Translations under genes and position numbers: made by a program
Origin: Methylophilus sp. 14
GTDB taxonomy: Bacteria > Pseudomonadota > Gammaproteobacteria > Burkholderiales > Methylophilaceae
Length of the DNA: 64,000 bases
Reading direction: 5' to 3'
NCBI RefSeq assembly: GCF_015354345.1
Contig: NZ_JADKYS010000002.1
Span: 372,001 to 436,000 of the forward strand
The notes under the pieces: generated by a model
Database searches by the model: none
What the model was told of the DNA's origin: nothing
What the model saw: only the letters and a program-made list of their open reading frames with translations
Part shown: piece after piece, positions 25,058 through 34,200 of the stretch
Numbering within the stretch: position 1 is the stretch's first letter
Layout: every line of letters starts with the position of its first letter

Positions 25058-25595
25058 GTGGTTAGCCCCCGGTTAAATTACGGCCACGATTAATTACTTG
25101 CCAGTAATGACTTCAAGTAGCGCGATTAACCGGCCTGGGCACGCGAATCGTGTGCTTTTTTAACAGGGCCAATCGTGACTACTGTCTTTTTTACATCGAT
25201 CTACACAAACACTTTTCAACTAGCATACCACCTAAATTTCATGCTTACGAGTGATGTCTCGCATGTCATTTGCATGGCTTTTTTAAAATCTACCACAAAA
25301 AATCTGCGCTGGCAGACGTCTGTTTTCGCGCTTGATTTTGCGCTTTTTTGTCCGCAATAAAACGGCCGGACTGGGCTGTTTTGCTGGGTTGGCATGTGTG
25401 TGTCAGGCCATATTTGATGACACAAATCACGCCATGCATTTTTACTTCAGGTCACCATAAATTTACATTAATGACAGGATCAATCCCAACTTTTTGTCTT
25501 GTCACTAGGATTGTCTTGTGCTAATTTACAACATGTAACAAATTTGTAACTAAGCGTCATTTAGTTGCTACAGGTTGAATTCTGGGTTGGCAAAT
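25058..25595. other. Intergenic region upstream of the oxidase operon
   Basis: About 540 bp without a convincing gene, AT-richer than neighbours. A 61-codon frame at 25175 lacks a ribosome-binding site and family features. The region must hold the divergent promoters for the DUF2189 gene and the oxidase operon, but I cannot assign -35/-10 boxes or operators with confidence. Confidence 0.6.
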
Positions 25596-26057
25596 ATGTT
25601 AGCGATTTGTGAAACACAGTGCATCACCAGGCCAAATGCATCTGCTTCTAAACAAAGTGTGTTTAAGCTGCTGTTAAGTCTGGGGGTGTTTTCAGGACTG
25701 ATTGCCATGGCTTTTTTGCATGTCGGTGCCTGGATGGTGTTGCCGTTTGCTGGCCTGGAGTTGGTGTTGGTGGTTCTGGCGTTTGTGGTGGTATTACGTC
25801 ACAGCGGTGATTACGAAAAAATCACTTTCGTTGAGAATCATGTTGAAATCGAACAAAGTGTGCTGGGAAAAATAAAACACGTTCGCTTTCAATGCTATTG
25901 GACCCGGATAACGCTCAGGGAAGGTGAGAACGGTAAAACATCACTGTGGATTGGGTCCCATGATCAAGAAGTTGAGTTTGGTCGAGATACCATGGATAAC
26001 GCGCAACGCGAACAAGTGGCATCTCATCTCAAGCGGGTACTTCTAAAAACTAAATAA
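25596..26057 (+). CDS. DUF2244 membrane protein
   Basis: A 153-residue protein with two closely spaced membrane segments (SLGVFSGLIAMAFLHVGAW and FAGLELVLVVLAFVVVL) followed by the DUF2244 pattern HSGDYEKITFVENHVEIEQ...WTRITL and SHDQEVEFGR. It is the first gene of the cytochrome oxidase group, 20 bp before coxB. Family role unknown, with a recurrent link to aa3/caa3 oxidase. A TTG at 25575 in frame is an alternative start; neither has a clear ribosome-binding site. Confidence 0.85.
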   Translation: MLAICETQCITRPNASASKQSVFKLLLSLGVFSGLIAMAFLHVGAWMVLPFAGLELVLVVLAFVVVLRHSGDYEKITFVENHVEIEQSVLGKIKHVRFQCYWTRITLREGENGKTSLWIGSHDQEVEFGRDTMDNAQREQVASHLKRVLLKTK

Positions 26058-26077
26058 CTGGATTTTGGAGCGATTAG

Positions 26078-27244
26078 ATGCAAGGGATGAAGAAACTCGG
26101 GGTTGGTGCGTTTGCATTGTTCTTGTCTTTAAGTGCACGTGCTGATTTCACCTGGAATTTTCCAGAGCCGGTCACACCAATGGCTTTGGATACCCTCCAC
26201 GTACATAACAAATTTATGCTGATTACTGCCGTGATTTTTGTGGCAGTGCTGGCAATCATGATTTACTCCATTGTGACTCACCGTCACAGCAAGGGCTACA
26301 AACCTGTGGCCGATAAAGCGCCTTCAACCGCGGTTGAAATTTTCTGGACGCTGATTCCGTTTGCGATTTTGCTGCTGATCGACTTTGTCATCATGGGCAT
26401 TCCGGCTTACCACAGTGTGGTGATGATGGAGGATACACGTGACCAGTCGACCATGGTGATCAAGATCACGGGTTCACAGTGGCGCTGGCAGTATGAATAC
26501 TTGGACGGTGATGCCAAAGGCATCAAGTTCGTCAGCAACCTGGCGACCACCAATGACCAGATGCATAACGAAGCAGATAAAGGCGAGCACTACTTGCTGG
26601 AAGTTGATAATCCGCTGGTGCTGCCTGTCGGTGAAAAGGTACGCATTCTGATGACAGCTTCTGACGTATTACACAACTGGTGGGTGCCGCAGTTTGGCTC
26701 CTCACGCGTGGCGGTGCCTGGCTTTATCCGTGAAACCTGGGTGCAGGTGGAGAAGGCCGGTGTGTATCGTGGCCAATGTAAAGAGCTTTGCGGTAAAGGC
26801 CATGGTTATATGCCGGTGGTGGTGAACGCCGTGTCTAAAGAAGAGTTCGCACAATGGGCAACCAAAAAACAAGGTGAGCAACAAGCCGCTAACGATGTGA
26901 AAGAAATGACCAAAGACGAGTTGCTGGCGCAAGGTAAGGTGGTTTATGAGAAAAACTGTGCTGTGTGCCATCAGGTCACTGGTGCTGGCTTGCCGCCGGC
27001 TTTCCCTGCACTCACTGGCAGCAAAATTGCCACTGGCCCGATTTTTGGCGCCGATGGTAAATATCAAAAAGACAGTCATCTGGACCGTGTGCTGAATGGT
27101 AAAGGCGTAATGCCGGCTTGGAAAGCGACATTGAACGATACGGAAATTGCCGCAGTGATCACCTATGAGCGCAATGCGCTGGGTAATACTGCAGCAGTCG
27201 ATGCAGTCGTGCAGCCAGCGCAAGTTAAAGCTGCACGCGAATAA
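26078..27244 (+). CDS. coxB: Cytochrome c oxidase subunit II with fused cytochrome c domain
   Basis: A 388-residue CoxB of caa3 type. Signal peptide, two membrane helices, then a cupredoxin domain with CuA ligands in DVLHNWW and GQCKELCGKGHGYMP. A C-terminal c-type cytochrome domain (about residue 285 on) has the haem site CAVCH and an axial-Met candidate in GKGVMPAW. The fused domain receives electrons directly from soluble cytochrome c. TGGAGC precedes the ATG. Confidence 0.96.
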   Translation: MQGMKKLGVGAFALFLSLSARADFTWNFPEPVTPMALDTLHVHNKFMLITAVIFVAVLAIMIYSIVTHRHSKGYKPVADKAPSTAVEIFWTLIPFAILLLIDFVIMGIPAYHSVVMMEDTRDQSTMVIKITGSQWRWQYEYLDGDAKGIKFVSNLATTNDQMHNEADKGEHYLLEVDNPLVLPVGEKVRILMTASDVLHNWWVPQFGSSRVAVPGFIRETWVQVEKAGVYRGQCKELCGKGHGYMPVVVNAVSKEEFAQWATKKQGEQQAANDVKEMTKDELLAQGKVVYEKNCAVCHQVTGAGLPPAFPALTGSKIATGPIFGADGKYQKDSHLDRVLNGKGVMPAWKATLNDTEIAAVITYERNALGNTAAVDAVVQPAQVKAARE

Positions 27245-27270
27245 TATTTGAGCGATTTTAGGAGAGCACT

Positions 27271-28866
27271 ATGAGTACTACAACCGTAGCACATCATGAT
27301 GAGCATCACGACGACCATCCGACCGGGATTATGCGTTGGTTAACGACGACCAACCATAAAGATATCGGCACCATGTATTTAACGTTTTCACTGGTGATGT
27401 TTTTGGTCGGTGGCTCGATGATTCTGGGCATCCGTGCCGAACTATTCAAACCAGGCTTGCAGTTAATGAATCCTGAGTTTTTTAACCAGTTGATCGGCGT
27501 GCATGCGCTGATTATGATTTTTGCTGCCTTGATGCCTGCCGCGACGGGTTTTGCCAACTGGATGCTGCCATTGCAAATCGGCGCGCCTGATATGGCTTTG
27601 CCGCGTTTGAATAACTGGGGGTTCTGGATTCTGCCACCTTCAGCAATCCTGTTAACGCTGCCGTTCACGCTGGCACTGTTCGGTGTCGGTGATGGTGCAC
27701 TGGCCACGGGCTGGACATTCTATCCGCCGCTCTCTGTGCAAGGTGGTATCGGCGTTGACTTTGCTATTTTTGCCGTGCACTTGCTGGGTATCTCGTCAGT
27801 ATTGGGTTCTATCAATATTATTGTGACGATTTACAATATGCGCGCACCTGGCATGACCTTGATGAAAATGCCAATGTTTGCCTGGGGCTGGTTGATTACT
27901 GCATTCTTGTTGATTGCAACGATTCCAGTGCTGGCTGGTGCGGTCACCATGTTGCTGACTGACCGTCACTTTGGTACCCACTTTTTTGACGCAGCTGGTG
28001 GCGGTGACCCGATTATGTTCCAGCACTTGTTCTGGTTCTTTGGTCACCCTGAGGTTTATATTCTGTTGCTGCCGGTGTGGGGTTTCATTCCTCAGATTTT
28101 GCAAACATTCAGCCGTAAACCGATGTATGGCTACAAAGCGCAAGTCTATTCACTGTGGGCGATTGGCGCTTTAGCTGTGGTTGTTTGGGCGCACCATTTC
28201 TTTACGGCGGGTATGCCGGTGCCTGCATTGCTATACTTTATGTATAGCACCATGGCGATTTCCTTGCCATTGGCCGTGCTGTTCTACTGCTGGATCCGCA
28301 CCATGTGGAAAGGCTCCATGAGCTTTGAAACTCCGATGCTGTTTACTGTTGGCTGGATTATTTTGTTCGGTATCGGCGGTTTGACCGGCTTGGTGCTGGC
28401 TGACGTGGCGGCGGATGCGCAATACCACAACAGCTACTTCGTGGTGGCGCACTTCCACTACACCCTGTTCGCGGGTGGCATCATGGGCATTATGGCGGGC
28501 GTGTACTATTGGCTGCCAAAAATGACTGGCCATATGTATAACGAGAAGTTGGGTAAAACACACTTCTGGCTCACTGCCATCTCATTTAACGTGACCTTTA
28601 TTCCACAGTTCTTTGTCGGCCTGGCCGGGATGCCGCGTCGTATTCCAGACTACGCCTTACAGTTTGCCGAGTTCAACATGATTTCGACGGTGGGCGCGTT
28701 TGTACTGGGTCTGTCACAACTGCTGTTTGTGTACATCATTATCAGCTGTGTCAAAGGCGGTAAAAAAGCCACTGACAAAGTGTGGGAAGGTGCGCAAGGA
28801 CTTGAGTGGACATTGTCCTCACCGCCTCCATACCACAGCTTTACTGAGCAGCCTGTTGTTAAGTAA
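27271..28866 (+). CDS. coxA: Cytochrome c oxidase subunit I
   Basis: A 531-residue haem-copper oxidase catalytic subunit with twelve membrane helices. Seen are the low-spin haem ligand region IGVHALIMIF, the CuB/cross-linked Tyr site FWFFGHPEVYILLLP, HHFFTAGMP, and HFHYTLFAGG with ligands to both haems. It reduces oxygen to water and pumps protons. RBS AGGAGAG is 8 bases upstream. The N-terminal HHDEHHDDH run is unusual but near the variable end. Confidence 0.97.
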   Translation: MSTTTVAHHDEHHDDHPTGIMRWLTTTNHKDIGTMYLTFSLVMFLVGGSMILGIRAELFKPGLQLMNPEFFNQLIGVHALIMIFAALMPAATGFANWMLPLQIGAPDMALPRLNNWGFWILPPSAILLTLPFTLALFGVGDGALATGWTFYPPLSVQGGIGVDFAIFAVHLLGISSVLGSINIIVTIYNMRAPGMTLMKMPMFAWGWLITAFLLIATIPVLAGAVTMLLTDRHFGTHFFDAAGGGDPIMFQHLFWFFGHPEVYILLLPVWGFIPQILQTFSRKPMYGYKAQVYSLWAIGALAVVVWAHHFFTAGMPVPALLYFMYSTMAISLPLAVLFYCWIRTMWKGSMSFETPMLFTVGWIILFGIGGLTGLVLADVAADAQYHNSYFVVAHFHYTLFAGGIMGIMAGVYYWLPKMTGHMYNEKLGKTHFWLTAISFNVTFIPQFFVGLAGMPRRIPDYALQFAEFNMISTVGAFVLGLSQLLFVYIIISCVKGGKKATDKVWEGAQGLEWTLSSPPPYHSFTEQPVVK

Positions 28867-28959
28867 GTGCTGAGACTTAAGTCTATACAGGCTGAAGTAA
28901 ATTTGAAGCAAAAGCCAATCAGTCGGTGATTGATTGGCTTGTTTAAAGGTTGACGTATT

Positions 28960-29061
28960 TTGAGTGATCCCAAGCAGTCAAATAATAGGAAAATTGCCTG
29001 GCTGTTAGCTGCAGTGGCCATTATCTGGTACCTGATTTCGATGTTTACGATTTGGAAGTAA
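28960..29061 (+). CDS. Small membrane protein, cytochrome oxidase small assembly protein type
   Basis: A 33-residue frame starting with TTG and preceded by AAAGG. A charged start (SDPKQSNNRK) leads to one membrane segment (IAWLLAAVAIIWYLISMFTIW). Single-helix proteins in precisely this position, between coxA and ctaG, are annotated in betaproteobacteria as cytochrome oxidase small assembly proteins; the assignment rests on position and topology, as the sequence is too short for motifs. Confidence 0.65.
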   Translation: MSDPKQSNNRKIAWLLAAVAIIWYLISMFTIWK

Positions 29062-29079
29062 GCGGCGTTTGCGACGGTT

Positions 29080-29616
29080 ATGGCATTAGAACAAACGCAG
29101 GCAGCGGCCAATAAGAAGTTGGCGTTGAAATTAGTGTGGATTATCGCAGGGGCGTTGCTGTTTGCATTTGCGCTGGTGCCTTTATATGACGTGATTTGCT
29201 CGGTCACCGGCTTGAATGGCAAAACCAAGAATACTGCCGAGAGTGCGAGCAAAGCTGTTGTCGATTTGCAGCGCGAAGTCACGGTGCAGTTTGTGTCGTC
29301 GGTGATGCCGGGCTTGGGTTGGAACTTTTATCCCAAGCAGGCAAGCATGGTGGTGCATCCGGGCCAGGTTACGACGGTGATGTTTGAAGCAAAAAACATC
29401 ACCAGTGTGGAGGTGGCCGGGCAGGCGATTCCAAGCGTGACGCCGGGTAAAGCCTCTGCGCATTTGAAGAAAATCGAGTGCTTCTGTTTTGTCAGGCAGA
29501 CACTCAAACCTGGGGAAGTAAAGGCCTTGCCACTGCGGTTTTTTGTCAGTGCCGAGTTGCCTAAAGATGTACAAGAAATGACCTTGTCGTATTCGTTTTT
29601 TCCGGCAAGTCAGTAA
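29080..29616 (+). CDS. ctaG: Cytochrome c oxidase assembly protein CtaG/Cox11
   Basis: A 178-residue protein anchored by one N-terminal helix with a periplasmic immunoglobulin-like domain. It inserts copper into the CuB site of CoxA. The copper-binding motif ECFCF is intact (KKIECFCFVRQTLKPGE), as are PLYDVICSVTGLNGKT and the FFVSAELP strand. It sits between the small membrane protein and coxC. Confidence 0.95.
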   Translation: MALEQTQAAANKKLALKLVWIIAGALLFAFALVPLYDVICSVTGLNGKTKNTAESASKAVVDLQREVTVQFVSSVMPGLGWNFYPKQASMVVHPGQVTTVMFEAKNITSVEVAGQAIPSVTPGKASAHLKKIECFCFVRQTLKPGEVKALPLRFFVSAELPKDVQEMTLSYSFFPASQ

Positions 29617-29661
29617 ACACAATAATTACGAGCAATAAGTTAAAGGATAGGGAGTTAATGC

Positions 29662-30594
29662 ATGGCTAGTCATTCAGAGAATCACTATTTTGTCCCGCAT
29701 GGCAGTATTTATCCGGCGCTGATTTCTGTCGGATTGCTGTCTATGGCCAGTGGTTTTGTTTTTAATGTGACCGGTTCGGATACGCGTCTGGATGGCTCTA
29801 TCAAGAACCCGGCGTTGTCCTACCTGGCAACCCCAGGCAAGTACATGATGTATCTGGGCCTGGCGATTATCCTGACCATGATGTTCAAATGGTTAAGCAC
29901 GGTGGTGACAGAAAGCATCACTGGCCAATATAAAAAATGGGAAGATAAATCTTTCCGCATTGGCATGATCGTGTTCATCTGTTCTGAGGTGGCTTTTTTT
30001 GCGGCGTTCTTTGGCGCGTTGTTCTACATGCGCGTGCTGTCGGTGCCTGACCTGGCTTCGTATGCGCCGGATATTACCCCGTATAAAGACTTTTTGAGTG
30101 CGTGGCCGTCACAAGGGCCGGGCGGTACGGTGCTCGGCGAGGCTTACAAACCCAACCCCGATTTCCATCCGATGTCCTGGAGCGGTTTGCCGCTAATTAA
30201 CACCTTGCTGTTGCTGAGTTCCGGCGCAACCATTACCTGGGCGCATTGGGGCTTGATTAAAAATAACCGCAAGCAATTGATTATTGGCCTGTTTTTGACC
30301 ATTGCCCTTGGCGTGACTTTCCTCTGCTGCCAAGCCGCTGAGTACCATCATGCGTATACAGAAATGGGCCTGACCCTGAAATCTGGGGCTTATGGTGCCA
30401 CCTTCTTTATGTTGACCGGTTTTCACGGTTTTCATGTGACGATTGGTACGCTGATGCTGATTGTAATCTGGTTGCGTAGTATCAAAGGTCACTTTACGCC
30501 CGAGCATCACTTTGGCTTTGAAGGCGTGGCCTGGTACTGGCACTTTGTGGATGTGGTGTGGTTGGGCCTGTACATTTTTGTCTACATGCTCTGA
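29662..30594 (+). CDS. coxC: Cytochrome c oxidase subunit III
   Basis: A 310-residue, seven-helix subunit with SYHDVTR-like core features: FICSEVAFFAAFFGALFYMR, LLLSSGATITWAHW, GFHGFHVTIGTLMLIV and GVAWYWHFVDVVWLGLYIFVY. It stabilises the catalytic core. RBS GGATAGGGAG. A terminator follows immediately and separates it from the assembly genes downstream. Confidence 0.96.
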   Translation: MASHSENHYFVPHGSIYPALISVGLLSMASGFVFNVTGSDTRLDGSIKNPALSYLATPGKYMMYLGLAIILTMMFKWLSTVVTESITGQYKKWEDKSFRIGMIVFICSEVAFFAAFFGALFYMRVLSVPDLASYAPDITPYKDFLSAWPSQGPGGTVLGEAYKPNPDFHPMSWSGLPLINTLLLLSSGATITWAHWGLIKNNRKQLIIGLFLTIALGVTFLCCQAAEYHHAYTEMGLTLKSGAYGATFFMLTGFHGFHVTIGTLMLIVIWLRSIKGHFTPEHHFGFEGVAWYWHFVDVVWLGLYIFVYML

Positions 30595-30600
30595 TCAACA

Positions 30601-30628
30601 AAAAAAGGGCGCATTGAGCGCCCTTTTT
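30601..30628 (+). terminator. Rho-independent terminator after coxC
   Basis: AAAAAAGGGCGC and GCGCCCTTTTT around ATTGA, 6 bp after coxC. With A and T tracts on both sides it can also end the facing DUF2909 transcript. Confidence 0.88.
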
Positions 30629-30644
30629 AGCAGAAATGTCTTTG

Positions 30645-30845
30645 TTACAGTGTGTGGCCGATATAGCCGAAATGGGCTGCAAGGATCAAAGCCAAAAACA
30701 GGAAAATGGATAAGCCGATACGCATGGTCAGGGCTTTCACGGTGCGATCGGAACCACTTTTGTCTTTGAGCAGAAACAGCAGGGCAGAAAACAGGCTGCC
30801 AACAATGACAATCAGTATCAAAATGGTGACAATTTTAATGAACAT
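30645..30845 (-). CDS. DUF2909 twin transmembrane protein
   Basis: A 66-residue protein with two membrane helices (IKIVTILILIVIVGSLFSALLFLL and RIGLSIFLFLALILAAHFG) joined by a short charged loop (KDKSGSDRTVKAL), the DUF2909 family pattern. It is encoded against the direction of the oxidase operon, between coxC and SURF1. The start MFIKIV was preferred to an upstream in-frame GTG-type start. Role unknown, presumably oxidase-related. Confidence 0.82.
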   Translation of the reverse strand: MFIKIVTILILIVIVGSLFSALLFLLKDKSGSDRTVKALTMRIGLSIFLFLALILAAHFGYIGHTL

Positions 30846-30894
30846 GATGTGATCTCGCGTTAAGTTGGTCACATTATGGGCTGTAAGCTGGAAA

Positions 30895-31620
30895 ATGCAA
30901 ATACCCTTGGGAAATTATGTCGTTCGTGTGCGCTGGCTGGTGGTGTGTGTCATGGTAGTCGCAATCTGGGGTTGTGTCCGGCTTGGTTTGTGGCAATGGC
31001 ACAAAGCGGAACAGAAGCAGGAGATTACGCGCGCCTTGGCACATCATGGCGAGGCGATTCAGCCGCAACCGCAGGATCTGGATAGTTTTGCTAAGGTGGA
31101 AGCATTGCATTTGCAGACCGTTGAATTCAAAGGCCATTACCTGCCTCAATACGCTTTTTTTCTTGATAATCAGGTCGAACAAGGGCAAGCCGGATTTCAT
31201 GTGATCACCCCTTTTTTACTCAGTGACCAACTGCACGTGATCTGGGTGAATCGTGGCTGGGTGGCCGGGTTTGCCGACCATCAACAAACTCCCAAAATTA
31301 CCACAACTCAGACTGAGCAAGTGATACAGGGCTTGTTCTGGCAGCAAACAAAAGTAGGTTTCAGGCTGGATAAACCTGGCAAAGCCTGGCAGCTGGTGCA
31401 GCCCGTACTCGATTTTGCTTATTTACGTCAGCATGTTCCTTATACTTTCCCGAATGTGATTCTCAAGCTCGCCCCTGCGGTGGGTGACGGCTATGTGCGG
31501 CATTGGGATGTCCCTGCCGGGCAGGTGGAGAAACATCTTAGTTATGCTTATCAATGGTTTGGGTTTGCGGTGGCAAGCCTGGTGCTTGGATTGACTCAAA
31601 TGGTGGAGAAACGGGCTTGA
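30895..31620 (+). CDS. SURF1-family oxidase assembly protein
   Basis: A 241-residue protein with one helix at each end and a periplasmic domain between: LGLWQWHKAEQKQ, GHYLPQYAFFLDNQVEQGQAGFHVITPF, VWVNRGWV, and YAYQWFGFAVASLVL at the C-terminus, all SURF1 hallmarks. SURF1 helps place haem A in CoxA. ATG 30895 was preferred to a TTG ten codons earlier. Its stop is 2 bp before the next gene. Confidence 0.92.
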   Translation: MQIPLGNYVVRVRWLVVCVMVVAIWGCVRLGLWQWHKAEQKQEITRALAHHGEAIQPQPQDLDSFAKVEALHLQTVEFKGHYLPQYAFFLDNQVEQGQAGFHVITPFLLSDQLHVIWVNRGWVAGFADHQQTPKITTTQTEQVIQGLFWQQTKVGFRLDKPGKAWQLVQPVLDFAYLRQHVPYTFPNVILKLAPAVGDGYVRHWDVPAGQVEKHLSYAYQWFGFAVASLVLGLTQMVEKRA

Positions 31621-31622
31621 AT

Positions 31623-32243
31623 ATGACCCATGAAGAACTAAATCCTTTGGTGCCGCTGGATCCGGTGCAGCAGCGCAAAGGGCGCATGATCTTTTTATTG
31701 CTGGCGATCTTTTTTACTGTGCCTTTGTTGGTGGTGGTGGCGATGATCAAGTTTGACTGGCGCCCGACTGGCAAAAGCTATGGTCAATTGATTCAACCAC
31801 CCGCGTCTATGGCGCATATGACACATTGGGTGAGCGATCAGCAGCAGGCATTGCCCGCATTCTGGCAGGATAAATGGAACATCGCCCTGATCGCGCGCGA
31901 GTGTGATCCCGCTTGTATGCAGCGTTTGTATGACATGCGGCAGATTTATGTCTCGTTATATAAAGACATGATACGCGTGCAGCGCGTGTTGATTACCCAG
32001 CAGGCCGACACGACTGCCATTCGTGCCCGCTACCCAGATTTGCTGATTATTAATGGCGAGTCTGAGCAGGTGGCAACATTAGGCAGCATGTTGAGTGGTG
32101 GTGGCCAGAATACACTGGATGCGCAACGCGTTTATTTCATCGATCCGCTAGGCAACATCATGATGCAGTATGGCCCCGAGATGGAAGCCAAGTGGATACG
32201 CAAGGACTTGGTGAAATTGTTAAAGGCCTCCTGGGCAGGGTAA
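31623..32243 (+). CDS. SCO-like thioredoxin-fold membrane protein in oxidase operon
   Basis: A 206-residue protein with an N-terminal membrane helix (GRMIFLLLAIFFTVPLLVVVAMI) and a domain of SCO/thioredoxin type carrying CDPAC (a CxxxC) in the position of the SCO copper site, followed by LYDMRQIYVSLYKD and RVYFIDPLGNIMMQYGPEM. Homologues between SURF1 and ctaA in betaproteobacteria are generally unnamed. A copper or thiol role in oxidase assembly is inferred. Confidence 0.78.
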   Translation: MTHEELNPLVPLDPVQQRKGRMIFLLLAIFFTVPLLVVVAMIKFDWRPTGKSYGQLIQPPASMAHMTHWVSDQQQALPAFWQDKWNIALIARECDPACMQRLYDMRQIYVSLYKDMIRVQRVLITQQADTTAIRARYPDLLIINGESEQVATLGSMLSGGGQNTLDAQRVYFIDPLGNIMMQYGPEMEAKWIRKDLVKLLKASWAG

Positions 32244-32246
32244 ACC

Positions 32247-33230
32247 ATGTTTAAAGCGTTAAGTGTTTTGGCTGCAATGGTAGCTTTTTGTGTGGTCGTG
32301 CTGGGCTCCTATGTGCGATTGTCGGACGCTGGTTTGGGTTGCCCGGATTGGCCGGGTTGTTATGGTGCCCTGACCGTGCCACAGAGTGAGTCGGCGATCC
32401 TGTCGGCGCAGCAGGCTTATCCTGATAAGCCAGTTGTGCATGCCAAAGCCTGGAAAGAAATGGCGCACCGCTATCTGGCGGGCAGCCTGGGGTTGCTGGT
32501 GGTCGCATTGGCTGTGCTGGCTTATCGTCAACGTCATGCGCTTAAAACTGCCTGGCAGTTGTCGGCCGGGCTCGTCGTACTGATTATTCTGCAAGCCTTG
32601 CTGGGGATGTGGACGGTGACCTTGTTATTGAAGCCGGTGATCGTGACTTTGCATTTACTGGGCGGCATGACGACTTTAGCCTTGCTTAGCTGGATTGCGT
32701 TTCGTCATAGCAGCGCGCAGGATATTGCCTTGCCAGCCGGTCAACAATGGTGGCTGCGTGTTGCGCTGTTAGTCTGGATTGCACAGGTGTTGTTGGGTGG
32801 CTGGACCAGTAGTAACTATGCGGCCTTGGCCTGTACGGATTTTCCGACCTGTCATGGCTTGTGGTGGCCGGACATGGATATTGGCGAGGCATTTCATTTG
32901 ACGCGCGCCCTGGGCGAAAGCCGTGATGGCGGACAGTTGCATTTGAATGCACTGACAGCCATTCAATGGATACATCGTCTGGGTGCTTTTGTGGTGCTGG
33001 CCTGGATGCTGGTGAGCGTGAGGTTGTTGCTGCAAAGACCAGTTGCGCGCGGCTTGGCATGGGGGCTGCTGGTAATTGTATTGTGCCAGGTGGCGATTGG
33101 GGTTGGTAACCTGCTGTTGCAGCTGCCGTTGGTGCTGGCGGTGCTGCATAACGCAGGGGCGGCGTTACTGGGTGTATGGCTGGTCGCCATGAATGCCCGC
33201 GTGTTGAATACATCATCATATAAAAAATAG
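32247..33230 (+). CDS. ctaA: Haem A synthase (CtaA/COX15)
   Basis: A 327-residue, eight-helix enzyme that oxidises the C8 methyl of haem O to the formyl of haem A. Visible: GSYVRLSDAGLGCPDWPGCYG, KEMAHRYLAGSLGL, LLGGWTSSNYAALACTDFP and IQWIHRLGAFVVL, giving the conserved histidines and the cysteine pairs. It starts 3 bp after the SCO-like gene and 9 bp before ctaB. Confidence 0.95.
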   Translation: MFKALSVLAAMVAFCVVVLGSYVRLSDAGLGCPDWPGCYGALTVPQSESAILSAQQAYPDKPVVHAKAWKEMAHRYLAGSLGLLVVALAVLAYRQRHALKTAWQLSAGLVVLIILQALLGMWTVTLLLKPVIVTLHLLGGMTTLALLSWIAFRHSSAQDIALPAGQQWWLRVALLVWIAQVLLGGWTSSNYAALACTDFPTCHGLWWPDMDIGEAFHLTRALGESRDGGQLHLNALTAIQWIHRLGAFVVLAWMLVSVRLLLQRPVARGLAWGLLVIVLCQVAIGVGNLLLQLPLVLAVLHNAGAALLGVWLVAMNARVLNTSSYKK

Positions 33231-33239
33231 GGGGACAGT

Positions 33240-34136
33240 ATGCAAGCAGCATGGATGACACAGTTGGCTTCAGCCAGCATGGGGATGCGCAGTTTTTATG
33301 CGCTTTGCAAGCCGCGCGTCACGGCATTGATCGTGTTTACCGCCATCATTGGCATGTTGATGGCCACGCCTGGTATGGTGCCGCTTTCGATATTGCTGGC
33401 CGCGACGGTAGGGATTGCCTTTGCGTCTGGAGCGGCGGCGGCGTTTAACTGCCTCATCGAGCATAAGATTGATGCCATGATGGCGCGTACGCGTGCGCGC
33501 CCGTTGCCCACTGGTCAGTTGTCGCAGATGGAAACGCTGCTGTTTGCCAGCGTGCTCGGTGGCATTGGTTTGAGCATTCTGTATTACTGGGTGAATCCGC
33601 TGACCATGTGGCTCACGCTGGGCACATTTGTCGGCTATGCGGTGATTTATACCGTATTTTTAAAGCCTGCCACGCCGATGAATATTGTGATTGGTGGGGC
33701 TTCTGGTGCCATGCCGCCGATTTTGGGCTGGGCGGCAGTCAATAATACGGTGTCACCAGAGTCGCTGGTGATGTTCCTGGTTATTTTCGCCTGGACGCCG
33801 CCACACTTCTGGGCGCTGGCCTTATACCGCCGCGAAGAATATGCCAAAGTCGGCATGCCGATGTTGCCGGTCACGCATGGCGAGCAATTCACCTTGCTGC
33901 ACATCGTACTGTACACCGTGATTCTGGTGGTCGTCTCCATGATGCCTTATGGCCTGGGCATGAGTGGCTGGCTGTACCTGGCATCGGCCGCCGTGTTGAA
34001 TCTTGTGTTTATGTATTATGTGGTCAGTTTGTATCGCCACTATTCAGATGCGCTGGCCAAAACTACCTTCAAATATTCTATTCTTTACTTAAGCCTGATC
34101 TTTGCCGCCCTGTTGCTGGATCATTACCTGGTATAG
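33240..34136 (+). CDS. ctaB: Protohaem IX farnesyltransferase (haem O synthase)
   Basis: A 298-residue UbiA-family prenyltransferase converting haem B to haem O, the substrate of CtaA. It has the aspartate-rich motif in [39 protein letters not shown] and the second motif [28 protein letters not shown] precedes the ATG. Last gene of the oxidase assembly set; a terminator follows. Confidence 0.95.
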   Translation: MQAAWMTQLASASMGMRSFYALCKPRVTALIVFTAIIGMLMATPGMVPLSILLAATVGIAFASGAAAAFNCLIEHKIDAMMARTRARPLPTGQLSQMETLLFASVLGGIGLSILYYWVNPLTMWLTLGTFVGYAVIYTVFLKPATPMNIVIGGASGAMPPILGWAAVNNTVSPESLVMFLVIFAWTPPHFWALALYRREEYAKVGMPMLPVTHGEQFTLLHIVLYTVILVVVSMMPYGLGMSGWLYLASAAVLNLVFMYYVVSLYRHYSDALAKTTFKYSILYLSLIFAALLLDHYLV

Positions 34137-34167
34137 TCGAGTCGTGGTCTGCTGAATAATGAGAACC

Positions 34168-34195
34168 AGGTAGCGCATCTGCGCTACCTTTTTTT
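34168..34195 (+). terminator. Rho-independent terminator after ctaB
   Basis: GGTAGCGCA and TGCGCTACC around TC, followed by a run of seven T residues. Confidence 0.9.
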
Positions 34196-34200
34196 CTGCC

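Noticed and set aside
25175-25360. 61-codon frame in the spacer before the oxidase operon
   Set aside because: No ribosome-binding site or recognisable features; composition fits non-coding DNA.
32686-33261. 191-codon minus-strand frame opposite ctaA
   Set aside because: Pro/Thr/Ser-rich antisense shadow of a conserved membrane enzyme.
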